Source: Blastomussa wellsi | Lineage: Eukaryota; Cnidaria; Anthozoa; Scleractinia; Plerogyridae | Length of the DNA: 64,000 nucleotides | Assembly: GCA_947652115.1 (NCBI GenBank) | Contig: OX393567.1 | Location: 430,001-494,000, forward strand | Reading direction: 5' to 3' | Part shown: positions 24,661 through 36,700 of the stretch, one piece after another | Layout: every line of letters starts with the position of its first letter | Numbering within the stretch: the stretch's first letter is position 1 | Made by a program: the position numbers and the translations under genes | The notes under the pieces: model-generated | What the model was told of the DNA's origin: nothing | The model's database searches: none | The model's input: only the letters and a program-made list of their open reading frames with translations

Positions 24661-25403
24661 ACTAAGCTTTGTAAATTTGCGTGGACCGTTTCGGCAAATA
24701 ACTCATAAACGGGACACCGCACAGGCCTGAGACTTGGGGAAAATTTTTATTTGTTTATCATCTACACTCTCTGAAATTCTAACCGTCTGAAGTTGAATTG
24801 TTTTGGATTTAGTTTTCGATAGGAAGCGTGACAATGAAAACCACCAATAGTTTGGTTATTCTCGAGGAACTGATTCAATATTTGATGAGGCGTGGATCTA
24901 TTAAGAGCTTTGTGCTCCATCGGAGAGATACTTATTAACAACCCATTTAGTTTTCTGGGAATCTGATCATCGTTCAAAAAAATCGACATGGGAGTGTCTC
25001 GCACATTCCGTGAACAAAATGCACCGGCCTTCACTACCCAAACGCAAGCTCACAGAAACTGAACTTGTTTTTGAAACTTGTGAAAATGTACAGTTCTAAA
25101 AAGCTCCTGTTGTTCTTACACATTTCTATTTTCTTGGGGTTTTCGTGCTCGCAGGATTGCCTACTGTAGGCTAGGTGTTTAAGGCCTATTTCACAGTAGT
25201 GATTCACTGTATTTCGTTGCTAAGCCACGGCAGTTTAAAAAGTATATATGCCTTCATTTATCCGCCTAAAAAGCTATATTTTTAAGAGTCGTAGGGTTGG
25301 TATAATGATCGCGTATTTGGGTCATTCATAAAGCCGAGATAATTAGATAAAAAATTTTCCAGAATTTCATTCAAAGCAACACATTCACCTGTTTTGTTTT
25401 AGT

Positions 25404-25469
25404 TTAATAAGGTAATCGCCAAGCTCTAGCCATTGTCTCAAACAGAGCAATGAATACGAAGACATTAAT
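25404..25469 (-). pseudogene. Decayed first exon of the WRWPW family
   Basis: It aligns with exon 1 of copies B and C. The start codon has become ATT, and the frame reads NVFVFIALFETMARAWRLPY and then a stop. It keeps the signal-peptide core and AxAWR junction but has lost the start, the WPWQK segment and the splice donor. No partner exons are found nearby. Confidence 0.7.
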
Positions 25470-27009
25470 TCACGACTTTCAAATACATTGTTTGCGTTAA
25501 GAAATCACCCAGGATCATCACCGTTTGAATATCAATGTCTTACAGATTGTTTGCACCTTATATGTTGTGTGACATCATTAAGAGAATGTGAAACCAAAAT
25601 GTTTCGCCCTCTCCTTTTCAAACCAGAAAAGTCACACCTTCATATAATTCGTTCCTTTTCAGTACATTTGAGTCTTCTACTTGGAGGAGTCAGTATTTAA
25701 AAGGAAGAGAATCTTTTCCTGGGACCATTTGTAGTATTAGTTCCATACAGGCACTGCTTTGGGATATTAACAAGCTGTTGGCACAAATGCCGGCCCTGTC
25801 TGGTTGGAGGTTTTTTCGCAACTTCCAAGGTAGAACGCAGTGCAGGTTCATTGATGTCGAGGCGAACGAAAGCTCGGCTGGAACAGTGAAACACCCAAAA
25901 GCTTTCCCATACAGTTCAATCAGCCTTACGTTTTATCTTCGTTCAAACGTTTGAAAACCGGTACTGAAGTAAACACTTTTCGAAACATTTTGACCTTCAC
26001 AAAATCGTCGTTACGATTGCTACTTCTGAAATGTGAAAATTTTTTGAAATCCCGTTTTCTTGGAGCCTAATAAATTACAAAGAAACATAATCAGTTACGT
26101 CTTAAAATCCGGCTTGTAGTAATAAACCAGAATCAGTAAACTGATAGGCCAGTTTCGAGTTTTCTTGGTACTCAGCTTCAAAACGAGTCAAAACTGTGAG
26201 CGTGCAGGTGAAATAAAATCTTGATGTGCATATTCGTTTCGCACTAAGACTCCCGGTTTTGACACAGAATGACTAGATAACTCGGAATTAAAGAGACTAT
26301 ATTCTGACAGTCCTGTTTTTATTCAACTCTTTTTTTTGTATTATTATTATTATTTTTCAGTTCTGTTCGCTGATTGTGCCCTCAAAAATTTGCACTAGTT
26401 GCAATATTAGGCTCGCAAAAGTTTAGTGGGTGCTCATTAACGTTCTCTCGCAAATACTTATATGCTTGGTTTCTGGTGGAGAGAGCTTTCTTAGTAAAAT
26501 ACTCGTCATAAGTTTCTAACAGGTCCTTGATTCGTTTTGCTGTAGTGCTTTCAGTGTTATTAAATGTTATTGCGAGTTAGATTTGAATAGTTATGTAATT
26601 TTCAAGAGATACAATTTGATTGATATTCTTTTTACAACAAATAAGATATCAAAATTAAAACGGATTTAAGGGACACAGACATCGGGATTTATCTGTTTTT
26701 ATGTTAGTAAAACGACGCTAAAATTATGACTAAGAACTTTCGCTCATAGAATGATGTGCCTAGATCATCAAGAGGAAATATAACAAGTTAATAGTTGAGG
26801 GAACGGGAAACCGTATTTGGATTTTTGTTTCCCCAGGCAGCCTGACTTTTTCAAGCCGTGAGTTCTAAAGCTCCTATATCACTGCTTTTATAACTTCAGT
26901 ACGCTGACATACAAAGTTTTTGCCTAAACTAAGTTTCAGTTGACGCACATACGTGTTAAGGCTCTGGAGGTTTTAAAGTGATACAGGTTTTGAAGTATAA
27001 TATACTTAC

Positions 27010-27085
27010 AATCTGGTTTCTGCCAAGGCCACCTCCATGCCCGCGCGCAGGTTCCAAAAATGAGAATAAAAATGATCGATTTCAT
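27010..27085 (-). CDS. Orphan first exon of the WRWPW family
   Basis: A 76-nt exon, the same length and phase as exon 1 of copy B. It encodes MKSIIFILIFGTCARAWRWP and then WQKPD, followed by a good donor (GTAAGT). The signal peptide and Trp-rich motif are intact, but no exon 2-7 set lies between here and copy C. It may serve as an alternative distal first exon of copy C, or be the remnant of another deleted copy. Confidence 0.55.
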
Positions 27086-27239
27086 GCTGATTTCAAACTC
27101 GTGTATCGTCTGCTCGCTCCTCGTTCTGCTGTGGCCTGTTTTGGTTCTTCTAATGGTTTGTATTAAGTTTAAGTGGCCAAAAAACCAAAGGTGTTTCAAC
27201 AAATCACGGCTGAAACAATATTCACTAAACACGGTCATA

Positions 27240-29560
27240 CAAATTATTGTTTTAGGTTTTATGTTTGTTTAGCTACAAAACGAGGAAAATTGAAAAAAAA
27301 ATAATGTCATCAGATCTATACATTTTTTTGAGCTAACGTCTCTTAGTGAACCCAGTCATCTTCTTAAGTTAAGCTACTTAGCTTTCTATAAAAACATCGC
27401 TTTAAATTGAGCAGCCTGGTTTGAATTTAAAACAATGCGGTACCAATTACAATAAACGAATCAAGCCTTACTTGTTTGGCTGGCTGACAAAGATGAACAT
27501 ATTTAGTTTTCTTTTTCCCTGTTCAATGGCACAACATTGACCAGCTGTTGGACTATTATTTTTGAAGCACAATTGCCGGTTTGTTCGGTTTTCGATGTTA
27601 GTTAATTAAATTTGTTCTGCAGTGTTTAAATGCCTCTGTTTTCTGCGTAAAAAGTAATTTTCGTCAATGCGAAAACATCAAAGAACGGCCGCATCTTTGT
27701 TTTTTCATTTTTTACTTACTATTTGTCGAATGTGAATCAACCGCAAGAGTTTATCCCGTAGCTGGCGCTCTTAGCTACCGCTTAGGAAACTATCGAAGGC
27801 ATTTTGGCTAACAAAACCCATTCCTTCAGCTTGCAATTAATTACGCAAATTAATTACGCTACGCTCGCCTAAGAGGGCGACTTGGTGCAAGTCTAGGAAT
27901 ATAACTAAGCGTTGAATCAATATGAGCTCTTAGTTATTAACGCTCAGGCAGTTTTTCTTCTTTTTCCTGATCGAATTAAATAGATATCTTTAAGTTACCC
28001 TTAAGTGCACAATATATACAAATTAAAACTAACTCTTTTTCCCAGACTTGGCAACACAATTTTACGTTTGAGTTCTTTGAAGCCAAACGAATACCTCACG
28101 AATTTCTCCGTGGGGGTTTCTCGCGTATTTTGCTGTCCTTTTGTAAGTTATCAATCAGGAAGCGCTGATGTAGGAGCTGAAGATTTTGATAAAAAAAAAA
28201 CGCGGGTGTACATTTATACCAATTATATGATCAGCTATGGCCGAGACTCGTCCCGAGGACACATTTAGCATGGAGACACGAGACCATGGCCACTAGAAAT
28301 TGTTATGCAGCAAATTATACTGACAAACGGGTACCACGACTTCCCGGAACGGCTGTTTCCAGGCTTTTTATATTCGCGTATAAATTGTTAGCTACAGCAA
28401 GAAATAGTTAAAAAAATATGTTAAAACCGACGAAAACCATTTTGATCAAAACTCCATACCAACACAGAAACCGTTTTGGTATTTTAATCTTCACTGGTGA
28501 TTCGAAAAGTCCGTGTTTAGCTTAAAATATAGATGTAATTTTGGTCGAGTGAGAATTAATTTTTCACTAAGGCTACGTCCACACTAAAACGGATAAATTT
28601 GAAAGGGTGATTTCGATCCGAAAACGGGTGACATATTTTCTGTCCACACCATTGTCTCAGCGTCCATACTGAAACACTACCTCGCCAGAAATGCTCCAAT
28701 GCACAGAAGAGAAGTACTAGCCCGAGAATCGAGACGTAATGTGAGCATGCTCAGTGAACTCGTTCCGTGAACTCGTTCGTGAATCGCGCCAGAGGTCGCG
28801 ATTCTTGCTGCTGACCAAAAGGAGCGCGGGGACGAAAATGAGTACTGACTAGAGCGGGTACACCAGAGCATGCGAACTTGAGTGCGTGCGTATTGGACTG
28901 TTGTGACGTCAGCCTTTTCAAAAGTTCCGTTTTCACCGTCCACACCAACACATCGGCGATTTCAACTTTATACACTCTGGAGAGTGTAACCGTTTGCAAA
29001 AACGTTTCAGGGGCGGATACAGGATTTTTGCTGGGAGGGGCTGCACCACTAAGGAATGACGTAACTGATGGGTGACGTAAGCAGAACACTAGCTATATTA
29101 GAAAGCCGCAGGTTATCCCAGGGAGGGGTGCGCACCCCCTGCACCTTCCCCACAGGATTCCCTTACGGTGACCGAAAACGCCGTTCAATTGTGAACGGAA
29201 GGCTGGCCAATCCGGTCCATCACTCGAAAGTTATCCGGTTTAGTTTGTACGTAGCCTAAAATTACACTTGCCTTAAGTTTTCATGCATGTTTTGTTTGTA
29301 TTGCACCTGCTTTGCTGAATTGAAAACAACACAACAAAGGATCCTCTTTGGATTGTTTTGAACTTCTTTTATCCGTTTCCTTCCTCTTCTTCTCTAATTT
29401 TTCCTCCAGCAAAGTAGAAAACGTCAAAAATGTCAAAAGTCCTAAATTAAAAGCTCAGCCATGAAAATTATCTATTGGAGCACAAAAAGAACATAACCAA
29501 ATAATTCGCTTATATATTCTTTGGGCCAGTCCATAATAAACGTCGTTTTTCTGGGGTTTA
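27240..29560. repeat. Gene-free stretch with dispersed repeats
   Basis: No supported exon. A MITE-like element spans about 28575-29000, with GGCTACGTCCACACTAAAACGG at its left edge and a related ACCGTCCACACCAACACAT block near 28940. It is followed by a GGGGCGGATACAGGATTTTT repeat (about 29008-29160) related to the one at 14.6 kb. The open frames on both strands fall inside these repeats. Confidence 0.5.
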
Positions 29561-29574
29561 ATTTCTTTTGTAAA

Positions 29575-29787
29575 TTACAGGTGTAGGTTGTTTCCTCTTC
29601 CGATGACGTCCGAAGCAAAGGAAATTGCTGTCCCCATTACTGACGTGAACAGCAAGCCTTGACCAAAGAATATTGGCATACGTTTTAAGCATAGAGTATA
29701 CCGCGAAACCTCACCGGCGAACCGAAGATCAGACACTACAGTCCAACGCAAGTTTGCTTGGGTTTTTCCGCCTACAATGTCAGCCAT
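29575..29787 (-). CDS. Possible first exon resembling the MPV17/MPV17L2 N-terminus
   Basis: The minus-strand frame ends FFGQGLLFTSVMGTAISFAS and then DVIGRG, in the style of the MPV17L2 'LF.GR.L..TNT...G.L...GD.I' start. A plausible donor (ACCTGTAATT) lies at about 29575. No downstream MPV17 exon was found in the 2.5 kb below, and its start overlaps the + strand ORF start at 29777. It may be a chance resemblance or a stray exon. Confidence 0.2.
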   Translation of the reverse strand: MADIVGGKTQANLRWTVVSDLRFAGEVSRYTLCLKRMPIFFGQGLLFTSVMGTAISFASDVIGRGNNLHL

Positions 29788-30052
29788 ACAAGTAGACTTC
29801 GTGGTAATATTGAAGCTGTTTACGGCAGGAGTGATGTGTATCGGCGGTACTTTTTTAGCGATTTGTTACTGCTGTTTCTCACGGGACATTGATGGCATCA
29901 AACTGGACCCTGAGTATGGCAAGCAAACACTCGGAGAATACATTGAAGAAGTTCTCACAAGCTGTGAAGAAATTTTAAATGAAGAAGCTTTGCCGCAGAA
30001 GAAGCCACTTGTAGCGACTAATGAACGGGCAAAGGATTCTACACAATTTTGA
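29777..30052 (+). CDS. Small single-exon membrane protein (91 aa), unrecognised
   Basis: ATG at 29777. One membrane segment lies at about residues 8-33 (FVVILKLFTAGVMCIGGTFL then AICYCCF, with cysteines at its end). An acidic cytosol-like tail follows (DPEYGKQTLGEYIEEVLTSC then EEILNEEALPQKK). Composition and the clean TM-plus-tail layout look like a real protein. AATAAA occurs near 30396, giving a plausible 3' UTR. I know no family for it. Intron-less and short, so the call could be wrong. Confidence 0.45.
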   Translation: MSAIQVDFVVILKLFTAGVMCIGGTFLAICYCCFSRDIDGIKLDPEYGKQTLGEYIEEVLTSCEEILNEEALPQKKPLVATNERAKDSTQF

Positions 30053-30800
30053 AGAAATTGTAACTTAGGAATGTTGAAGGGTATTCTTTGGCGTTATTTT
30101 TCCTCTTGTATTGAACTTTGATTTTCTAGATATTCGGATGCAAGAGAGGGACTTTTAATCGAACTGAAAAACGAATCAAACAAACTGCGATCGACAAAAT
30201 GCACCATCAGAAATAAGCAGCTGCGCATCCTGCATTTTATATTCCCTTAGCCGGAATACATGTAAGTGTATAATTACGTCGTATATGTTCATGTATATAA
30301 ACGTTTTTCTATTATTTATCGCATGTACCAACAGCGATTAAATAGTTTTTCTTACAGAAAATGTTTTCATCATTTTTCTCTGTCTATATTGTAATAAAAT
30401 AATCATTGTCATTCAAAATTGCTAATAATTTGAATTTTTCTTTAATCAGTACTAGCTGCTGATATTTGAGGTTCATGATTTAAATGCTATCGTATCAAAC
30501 AAATTAATTTTAACGGAACTGGCTTGTCTGTTCTTGCTTTGCGATTTTGTGGGGGTCCTGTTCACCATGACGAATTCTCCCATAACATCCCGTTAGTTCC
30601 AAGGTAAGCTATATCCCTCGAAAACGTTCAATACAATATTTTTGAGCCTAAGATTTTCCCAAGCGTATTCTTATTTCTTGTACTCTCGTGCACGCTTCAC
30701 GGGAATTAAAAGTCTTATTACGTATAGCTACCACTTTCGTTTTCTAAGGATCCTGGCATTTTGCCTCAATTTTGCAAACAGGATTTTATTTCATAAATAG

Positions 30801-30845
<45 letters not shown>

Positions 30846-30859
30846 GTATAACAATATAA

Positions 30860-31000
30860 TTTGGTTTTATCAACTGGGTTGATAATGTCAATTGGCCACC
30901 GTAAAGAGATTCAAGAGCTGACGTTTCGAGCGTTAGCCCTTCGTCGGAGCGAATCAAGGAGTTGTGCATCGTGTGTTTTTATATACAGAAAGATGGAGCT
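30860..31000 (+). repeat. Dispersed repeat with GACGTTTCGAGCGTTAGCCC motif
   Basis: The block AGAGCTGACGTTTCGAGCGT then TAGCCCTTCGTCGGAGCG looks like the non-coding part of a retroelement, possibly Penelope-like. That is inferred from the style of the motif only. Boundaries are uncertain. Confidence 0.35.
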
Positions 31001-31277
31001 TCGCTATTGGCTGGTGCCTGGTAACGTTACCTATGTTGTTGTCGCGTTTAAATGAAATTAATGGAGGTTGCGAAAAGAAACGGATAAGACAAATGGACGA
31101 AACATCCCATATTTGAACTGTTCAAGATAAGACGAAAATGGAAACAACGGAAAACGCAATGTCATTTACTTCTTACATTTATTCTGTTACATCAGTTGAG
31201 TAAATTTTTTGTGCCGATTATATAATTCATCTATCCATTTTAATAAATGATCCTCAACGTTCGTGTAACTGTGGTAA

Positions 31278-31646
31278 TAGGGAGCTTAAGCAAAGACGAC
31301 GGCAACGGCTAGGACGACGCCTGCTTAAAAATGAATTTATATTTTACGCACGAATTTCGCAATTGTCTTGATGTATTCGGTGCATCTATCGCTTTCAAAC
31401 ATAGTTCTTGTAGAAAATATAAGGACGGCGTTATTTTCAAACAGAAAACCGAAAATTTAGCCGTCGAGGTTCACGTTCTCCAAAGTACTGAGAAATTGGT
31501 CATTTCACGTTGTTGTTTTGCAGAGGACGGCAAAGAAATGTACATAGAATTATAACGCACGTGCCGAGCTATTGTACTGCTCATTAAATCTTTTGTTTAG
31601 CGACGTTCTCGTTGACGTTGCCGTCGTGGTTTGCTTAAGCTCCCTA
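31278..31646. mobile_element. MITE, 369 bp, with TAGGGAGCTTAAGCAAA termini
   Basis: Terminal inverted repeats of about 27 bp: TAGGGAGCTTAAGCAAAGAC on the left and its near-perfect reverse complement (GTGGTTTGCTTAAGCTCCCTA) on the right. The internal open frame is not a transposase. A truncated relative lies at 5531-5718. Confidence 0.85.
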
Positions 31647-31880
31647 ATATAAGCTAAAACTGAAGTGATCAATGTCGACATACAATCCTTGTTGATAGCT
31701 ACTATATATTTCATTGGTACAAGTTGGGAGAACGTCTTATAGTCGAACACCCAGTACGCAGATACGTTCACAGAGAGAACAACCAAATTTAAAAGTGCTG
31801 GACCAGTGCAAAAAGCTACCCTCAGCATGTGTGGTGTGTGTTGATTAAAGCTTACAGCCCTCCAAATTAGTTGTTAAGTA

Positions 31881-33408
31881 TCAAAGTGAGTCGAAGAACT
31901 CTTTAAGGATTTTAGGAACATCTTCTTCTTTGTAATCCTTTACCTGCAAGTTGTCACCAATTGCTCCACGGATCATGGCAGACAGATCTAGTTAATACAA
32001 AGAATAGTATATTCACGAACTCTTAATTACTTATTATATGGTATAGAACAAATGCTCTATCAAGGCCACTTACTATTCTAAGCTGATATGTATTTCTGGT
32101 GGCTCTTAGACTAAAAAAATGTATGCAGTCAAAGGGGCACAACCCAATAGATCTCATTTAATGAAAACTTGCATTTTCCACTGTCTGGTCTAAACAGGCA
32201 CAAAATCTTCTTGTTGTTTTCCATTGCTCTTCCTATCTCATATCCCACTCCCATGGAAGGCTGAGTAACCTCGGCGACTAATGCTGGATAATATACAATG
32301 GATAAGAAAACATTATGAAGTACAGCAGTAAATTCCAACATTACTTTTCTGACCAAAATAGACATTCATCCAAAACTGAAATTTGCCCAACATCTTACCA
32401 TCAGATTTCGTCAGCCATAGCATGTCACGATCATGAATAAATTTATCACTACCTAAAAAACATTAATGAGAGATAGCAAGGCAAGTAAGAGGTAAACTAA
32501 GCCATTCTGGCCAAACTACACCAAACAGTAAAGTAAAAGGGATACATGGATTCTGCAGCATATAGCAACCAGGATTCAGTCTTGCTGTTACCCCTGGATG
32601 CGAGGCAAATTTAACAGTTATCTTCTGCCCACCCCACCCCAAACCACCCCCTACCCCACCAGAATAGTGAAGCACTCCAGTGATGTCATGAGTCAGACGA
32701 GATTCACATAAATAAACTGGAAAAACGCACGATTTTGAAAATTTCTTCAAGCCCAAAACCCAGTGTTCCTAACACACTTTTGAAATGAAAACTTCGCCCA
32801 CATTCCCTCTATTTTTCGTGCAGGGATCGATCCTTTAATTTGCATTATACTTTTAGACTTCGCACGAAATAGCTCTTGAAGACTCCCTCATTAAAGCAAG
32901 TGCCGACACATTCCCTCTCAGATTTCCCATCCCATCTCCCTCCCCCTCAGATTTCCCATCCCATGCAGATTTTAAATTGAATGGCCCATTTATGCCAGGT
33001 TGCACTACCAGTTCGCAAGTACCCACTTAAAATTGTGTGGAGAGAGGGCCTCGGACAGCTACGATTCTTGCCCAACAACAAAAGACACTGAAACCGGTTC
33101 AGCTGGGTTCGGCGCTCGCAATCGAACCGCTAGATTCGCAATCCAACTCGCTTTAGATTTCAGTTCGCAAGTGAGCACAATGTCCTAACTATTGTTATTA
33201 CAAAGATGAAAGGCGCACGTTATTTCCCAAGAGAGATTCTCAAACCTTGATCTTTGTCTAACACGTCTGCATCTGCAATGTGTTCAGTCAGAACATCGCC
33301 GTATTCTTTCAGTTGATCTATAATGCGCCTGTATAATGGTGCATCATCTCTTCCACCGCGGATGCTTCCGCAAAAGTAAATGAATCGTTTAGTCTGCCCG
33401 CTCATCAT
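31881..33408 (-). CDS. DNPH1: 2'-deoxynucleoside 5'-phosphate N-hydrolase 1 (RCL)
   Basis: Exons in transcript order: 33408-33246, 32452-32399, 32283-32173, 31987-31881. They total 435 nt, 144 aa. The enzyme family cleaves the N-glycosidic bond of deoxynucleoside 5'-monophosphates (nucleotide salvage/sanitation). Seen: N-terminal [14 protein letters not shown] (nucleotide-binding Tyr/Gly-Ser), IHDRDMLWL (the Asp region), [17 protein letters not shown] (the catalytic Glu region), [12 protein letters not shown] and LSAMIRGA. These match vertebrate DNPH1 throughout, with a shorter C-terminus. The start is the first of two adjacent ATGs. Exon 3 must end before GCAAGT for the frame to reach LSAMIRGA, so intron 3 appears to be GC-AG. 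It is divergent from PTGR3 across 367 bp. Confidence 0.9.
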
Positions 33409-33593
33409 TTTCCACCTCACGCCGCAAAATGTGCTAGGCTCTCTTCTCTCCTATAAAAGCGAGGACGCTCAGCCCCATCCTCCTTACCCGGGCCTCCTTC
33501 CCCCCCCCCCCCCCCCCCAATGAACCGATCGATGGAAAAATTCTCCCATTTTCACTTTGTGTAATCGTTTTTTTTTTCCCTGTTTATTCCATT

Positions 33594-33682
<89 letters not shown>

Positions 33683-33775
33683 TGCAACTGACTTCACAAG
33701 AAATCGTCACAGAGATCCCAAAGATGTGCCGTATCTTTCCACCAGTCCCAGTTTCCCTCATGCGTACGATATATC
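33409..33775. promoter_or_regulatory. Shared head-to-head promoter region of DNPH1 and PTGR3
   Basis: A 367-bp spacer between two divergent starts. It contains a poly-C run (about 33500-33518) and a long (ATT)n array (33595-33681). No TATA box was noted. The bidirectional-promoter role is inferred from geometry. Confidence 0.45.
33595..33681 (+). repeat. (ATT)n microsatellite
   Basis: About 29 uninterrupted ATT units between the DNPH1 and PTGR3 starts. It creates a poly-Ile shadow frame on the minus strand. Confidence 0.95.
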
Positions 33776-36700
33776 ATGGCAGCCAAGCAACTTCCCGACA
33801 CGTTTCGGAAGCTCGTAATTTCTAAATTATCCACGAATTATAGAGAAGCTGTGGAGTTAATGACTGTACCTATGCTACAGCCTGGACCAGATGAATTACT
33901 TGTCAAAAACAGGTAGACAAAATGGTTGATACAGCACGGGAACACATCACAAAGACGGCTGAGTTTATAGGAGCACTAGTGACTTTATAAACGCTGATAC
34001 TCGTGGTCCCGGCCTTGCATAAACAACACATTCTGTAGCTTCCATTAAGAGATACTCACGATTTGAAATTGATGACCTATGTCCTGGAAGTAGGGTGCGG
34101 TGGGTGGGGGTATTTTTGGGAGTGGGTATATGTCTCATGGGTCTCCAAATTCGAATTCTGTTTTGCTTTCAAATGATAACACATTCTTTAAAAATAATCA
34201 ATTTTAAATGCCTTGTTCCGAATTTCAATTGCCTATTTTTTAGCAAATTCCCATTCTAGAAAGTGTATAGATCAAGACTGGATACCCCGTTCGTATAATC
34301 CATTCCTCTTTATAAAACAGGCACATCCGCAAAAATCTCAGCATTTGCTCCTTCCTCCTTGGTGTCTGTTTGTACTACTTAAGAATTTCAACAATGTTTT
34401 GTCAAATTAACTCTGCAGATACGTAGGAATTAACGCCACAGATATAAACCATTCAGCTGGTCGCTATCACCCGGGACAATCTCCTCCATTAAATGCAGGA
34501 TTGGAGGTAACAGGCTATTATGGCACTTCTTATCATACCAAATACACACACGAAACAAATTCCTAGTGACGCACTGCTCACAGTGCACTGGCCAGTACAA
34601 ATTAAGTGTTGTTTTAGCAATTATCAACGACAGTGGCCTAATGGTTAGTGCACTGGACTCCAGATCAGATGGTACAAGTTCATTGATTGTGTCCTTCAAC
34701 AAGACACTTTACTTGGGTCACCTTGCAGGTCTTACAAGGTCTCACCTGATTGGGGACCACCCTTCAGGTGAGACAAAAGAACAAACAACAAACAATGAAC
34801 CCTACCCTAAAACAATAGGGCTAGTGCAACACTATCCCTGCCACTGATATTTAGAGGTTACAGGAGCTGCGAGGCTACCACTTTACTCTCACGGTTTCTC
34901 TCTCCACCTATGTGTTTAAATGGGTACCGGCGAAGTACTGCTGGGGGGTAACCCTGCGATGGACTAGCATCCCATCCAGGGGGAGTAGGAATATTCCTAG
35001 TCGTTGCATGCTACTGAAACCAGGAGCCATTAGACTCAAGGCTTGAACCCCCCTTTTAGAAAAATATCAGCACCCTGTTCATGGAAGGTTCTCTGTCCCA
35101 CCCCACCCCTTTGAAAATTCCAATTCTTTTTGTTGGGGCCTGTGGGATTCAAGTTGGTATGCTGTTAATGTTCTGGTATAGCACCAAACTCCTTTAGTTT
35201 ACTCAGTTATCATAGAAAAAGAAATAATTGTATGGCAATTGATTTCATTAAGGACTAGAAACTTGTGATTACCAGTCACTGTCTTAAGGTTTTTATGAGA
35301 GTTTACAGAAAAGATTTAGATTATGTAAATGGTATTTTGTCAAGAAAATAAACCTATTGGCCAACTGTCTGGTTACTGACTGTTGGCCATATTTTGACAG
35401 CCTGTGTGTTAACAGACGTCTGGCACTTGGCAAACAGCTTTTGCTTTTTTTCACTTTCATTAAGGTATAGGGGAAGTTGTGTTAACAACAGCAGCACCAA
35501 ACTCCTTTAGATCACTCAGTTCTCATAGAAAGAAAATTATGACAATTCGTAAGGGCTAGAAACTTGCAATTACCAATCACTGCTTTATAGGTAACATCAT
35601 GAGAGTTTACAGGAAAGAGTAAGATTATTTAATTGCCTGCTATTTCATCAAGAACAGCTCCCCAAAAACCTGTTGATGTACTGTCTGTTGGCTGACGGTC
35701 AGCCATTTGTTGACCACCTATGGGCCGAGAGACAACTGGTAGTTGGCCAATAGGTTTCAGCTTTTTTACTTTCATTTTAATAGGGTGTGGGAGAAGTTGT
35801 GTCAATTGGTGAGAAGTGTACCTACTTTCACACAGGTCAAGCTGTTGCATATATCGTAAATGGAACCTTCTCAGAATACATGGTACACCTCTATTTCATA
35901 TTTTCCCTTCAAGTCAACTAATTATCTTAGTCATCCCTAGATGCAAAGAAGCAGAAATGTCCTCTATCACAATAATGTGAGGGTGCTTCCTTGATTGACA
36001 TTAAAGCTGTTTATCAAATAGAAATCGTTAGTCTAAGGACTGCAGTGGGGTTTTGCAGTTGTTGTGCCTTTGAAACTCTCTTTGTATGGCAGTTTGTCCC
36101 AAATGAGTGCTTTATATGCCTCCTTTTGTAGACACAATGTTCATACAAACTGAACCACAGTAAGATACCACTGAAATCTTTCTATAAATTAGTATAGTAT
36201 TAATTATTCCACCTGATGTATTTTTACCATGGATAAATAAATGTATAAATAAATAAACTAGTTCTTCAAATGCTGATGGATATATAATTATAACTTCTAC
36301 AGGCCTCATGAGGTCAATGGAAAAGGATACCATATATTTCACAGAAACTAACTTTGAAAAGTGTTCCACTAGATCAGAGCACCCCGCCCCCTAAATTTTG
36401 GGCAAATCAGATTTTTTGGGCAGCAAGAGAAAATTTGGGTAAGGCAACTTGGGAGAATCTTTCGGGCAAATGCTTCACTGCCCCCCCCCCCCCCCTCCCT
36501 GGGGGCAAAAAATGCCTGTACGCCAATGCTGACAAATGCCTATGTGTTGTGTCCATATAGACATAACAAGAAAGATGCTTTATTTTGTGCATGAGGCTTG
36601 AAATAAAACAAAAAGGGTACCAGTAATCAAATAGCAGAATAGCCTGTTCCAGGCTCTCAGATAGTGGGACACACGAAGAAAAGACACGCGAGCGGAAGAG

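Noticed and set aside
28677..29089. Overlapping minus-strand frames
   Set aside because: They lie in dispersed repeats and show no domain or splice context.
33484..33687. Poly-isoleucine frame
   Set aside because: Translation of the (ATT)n array.
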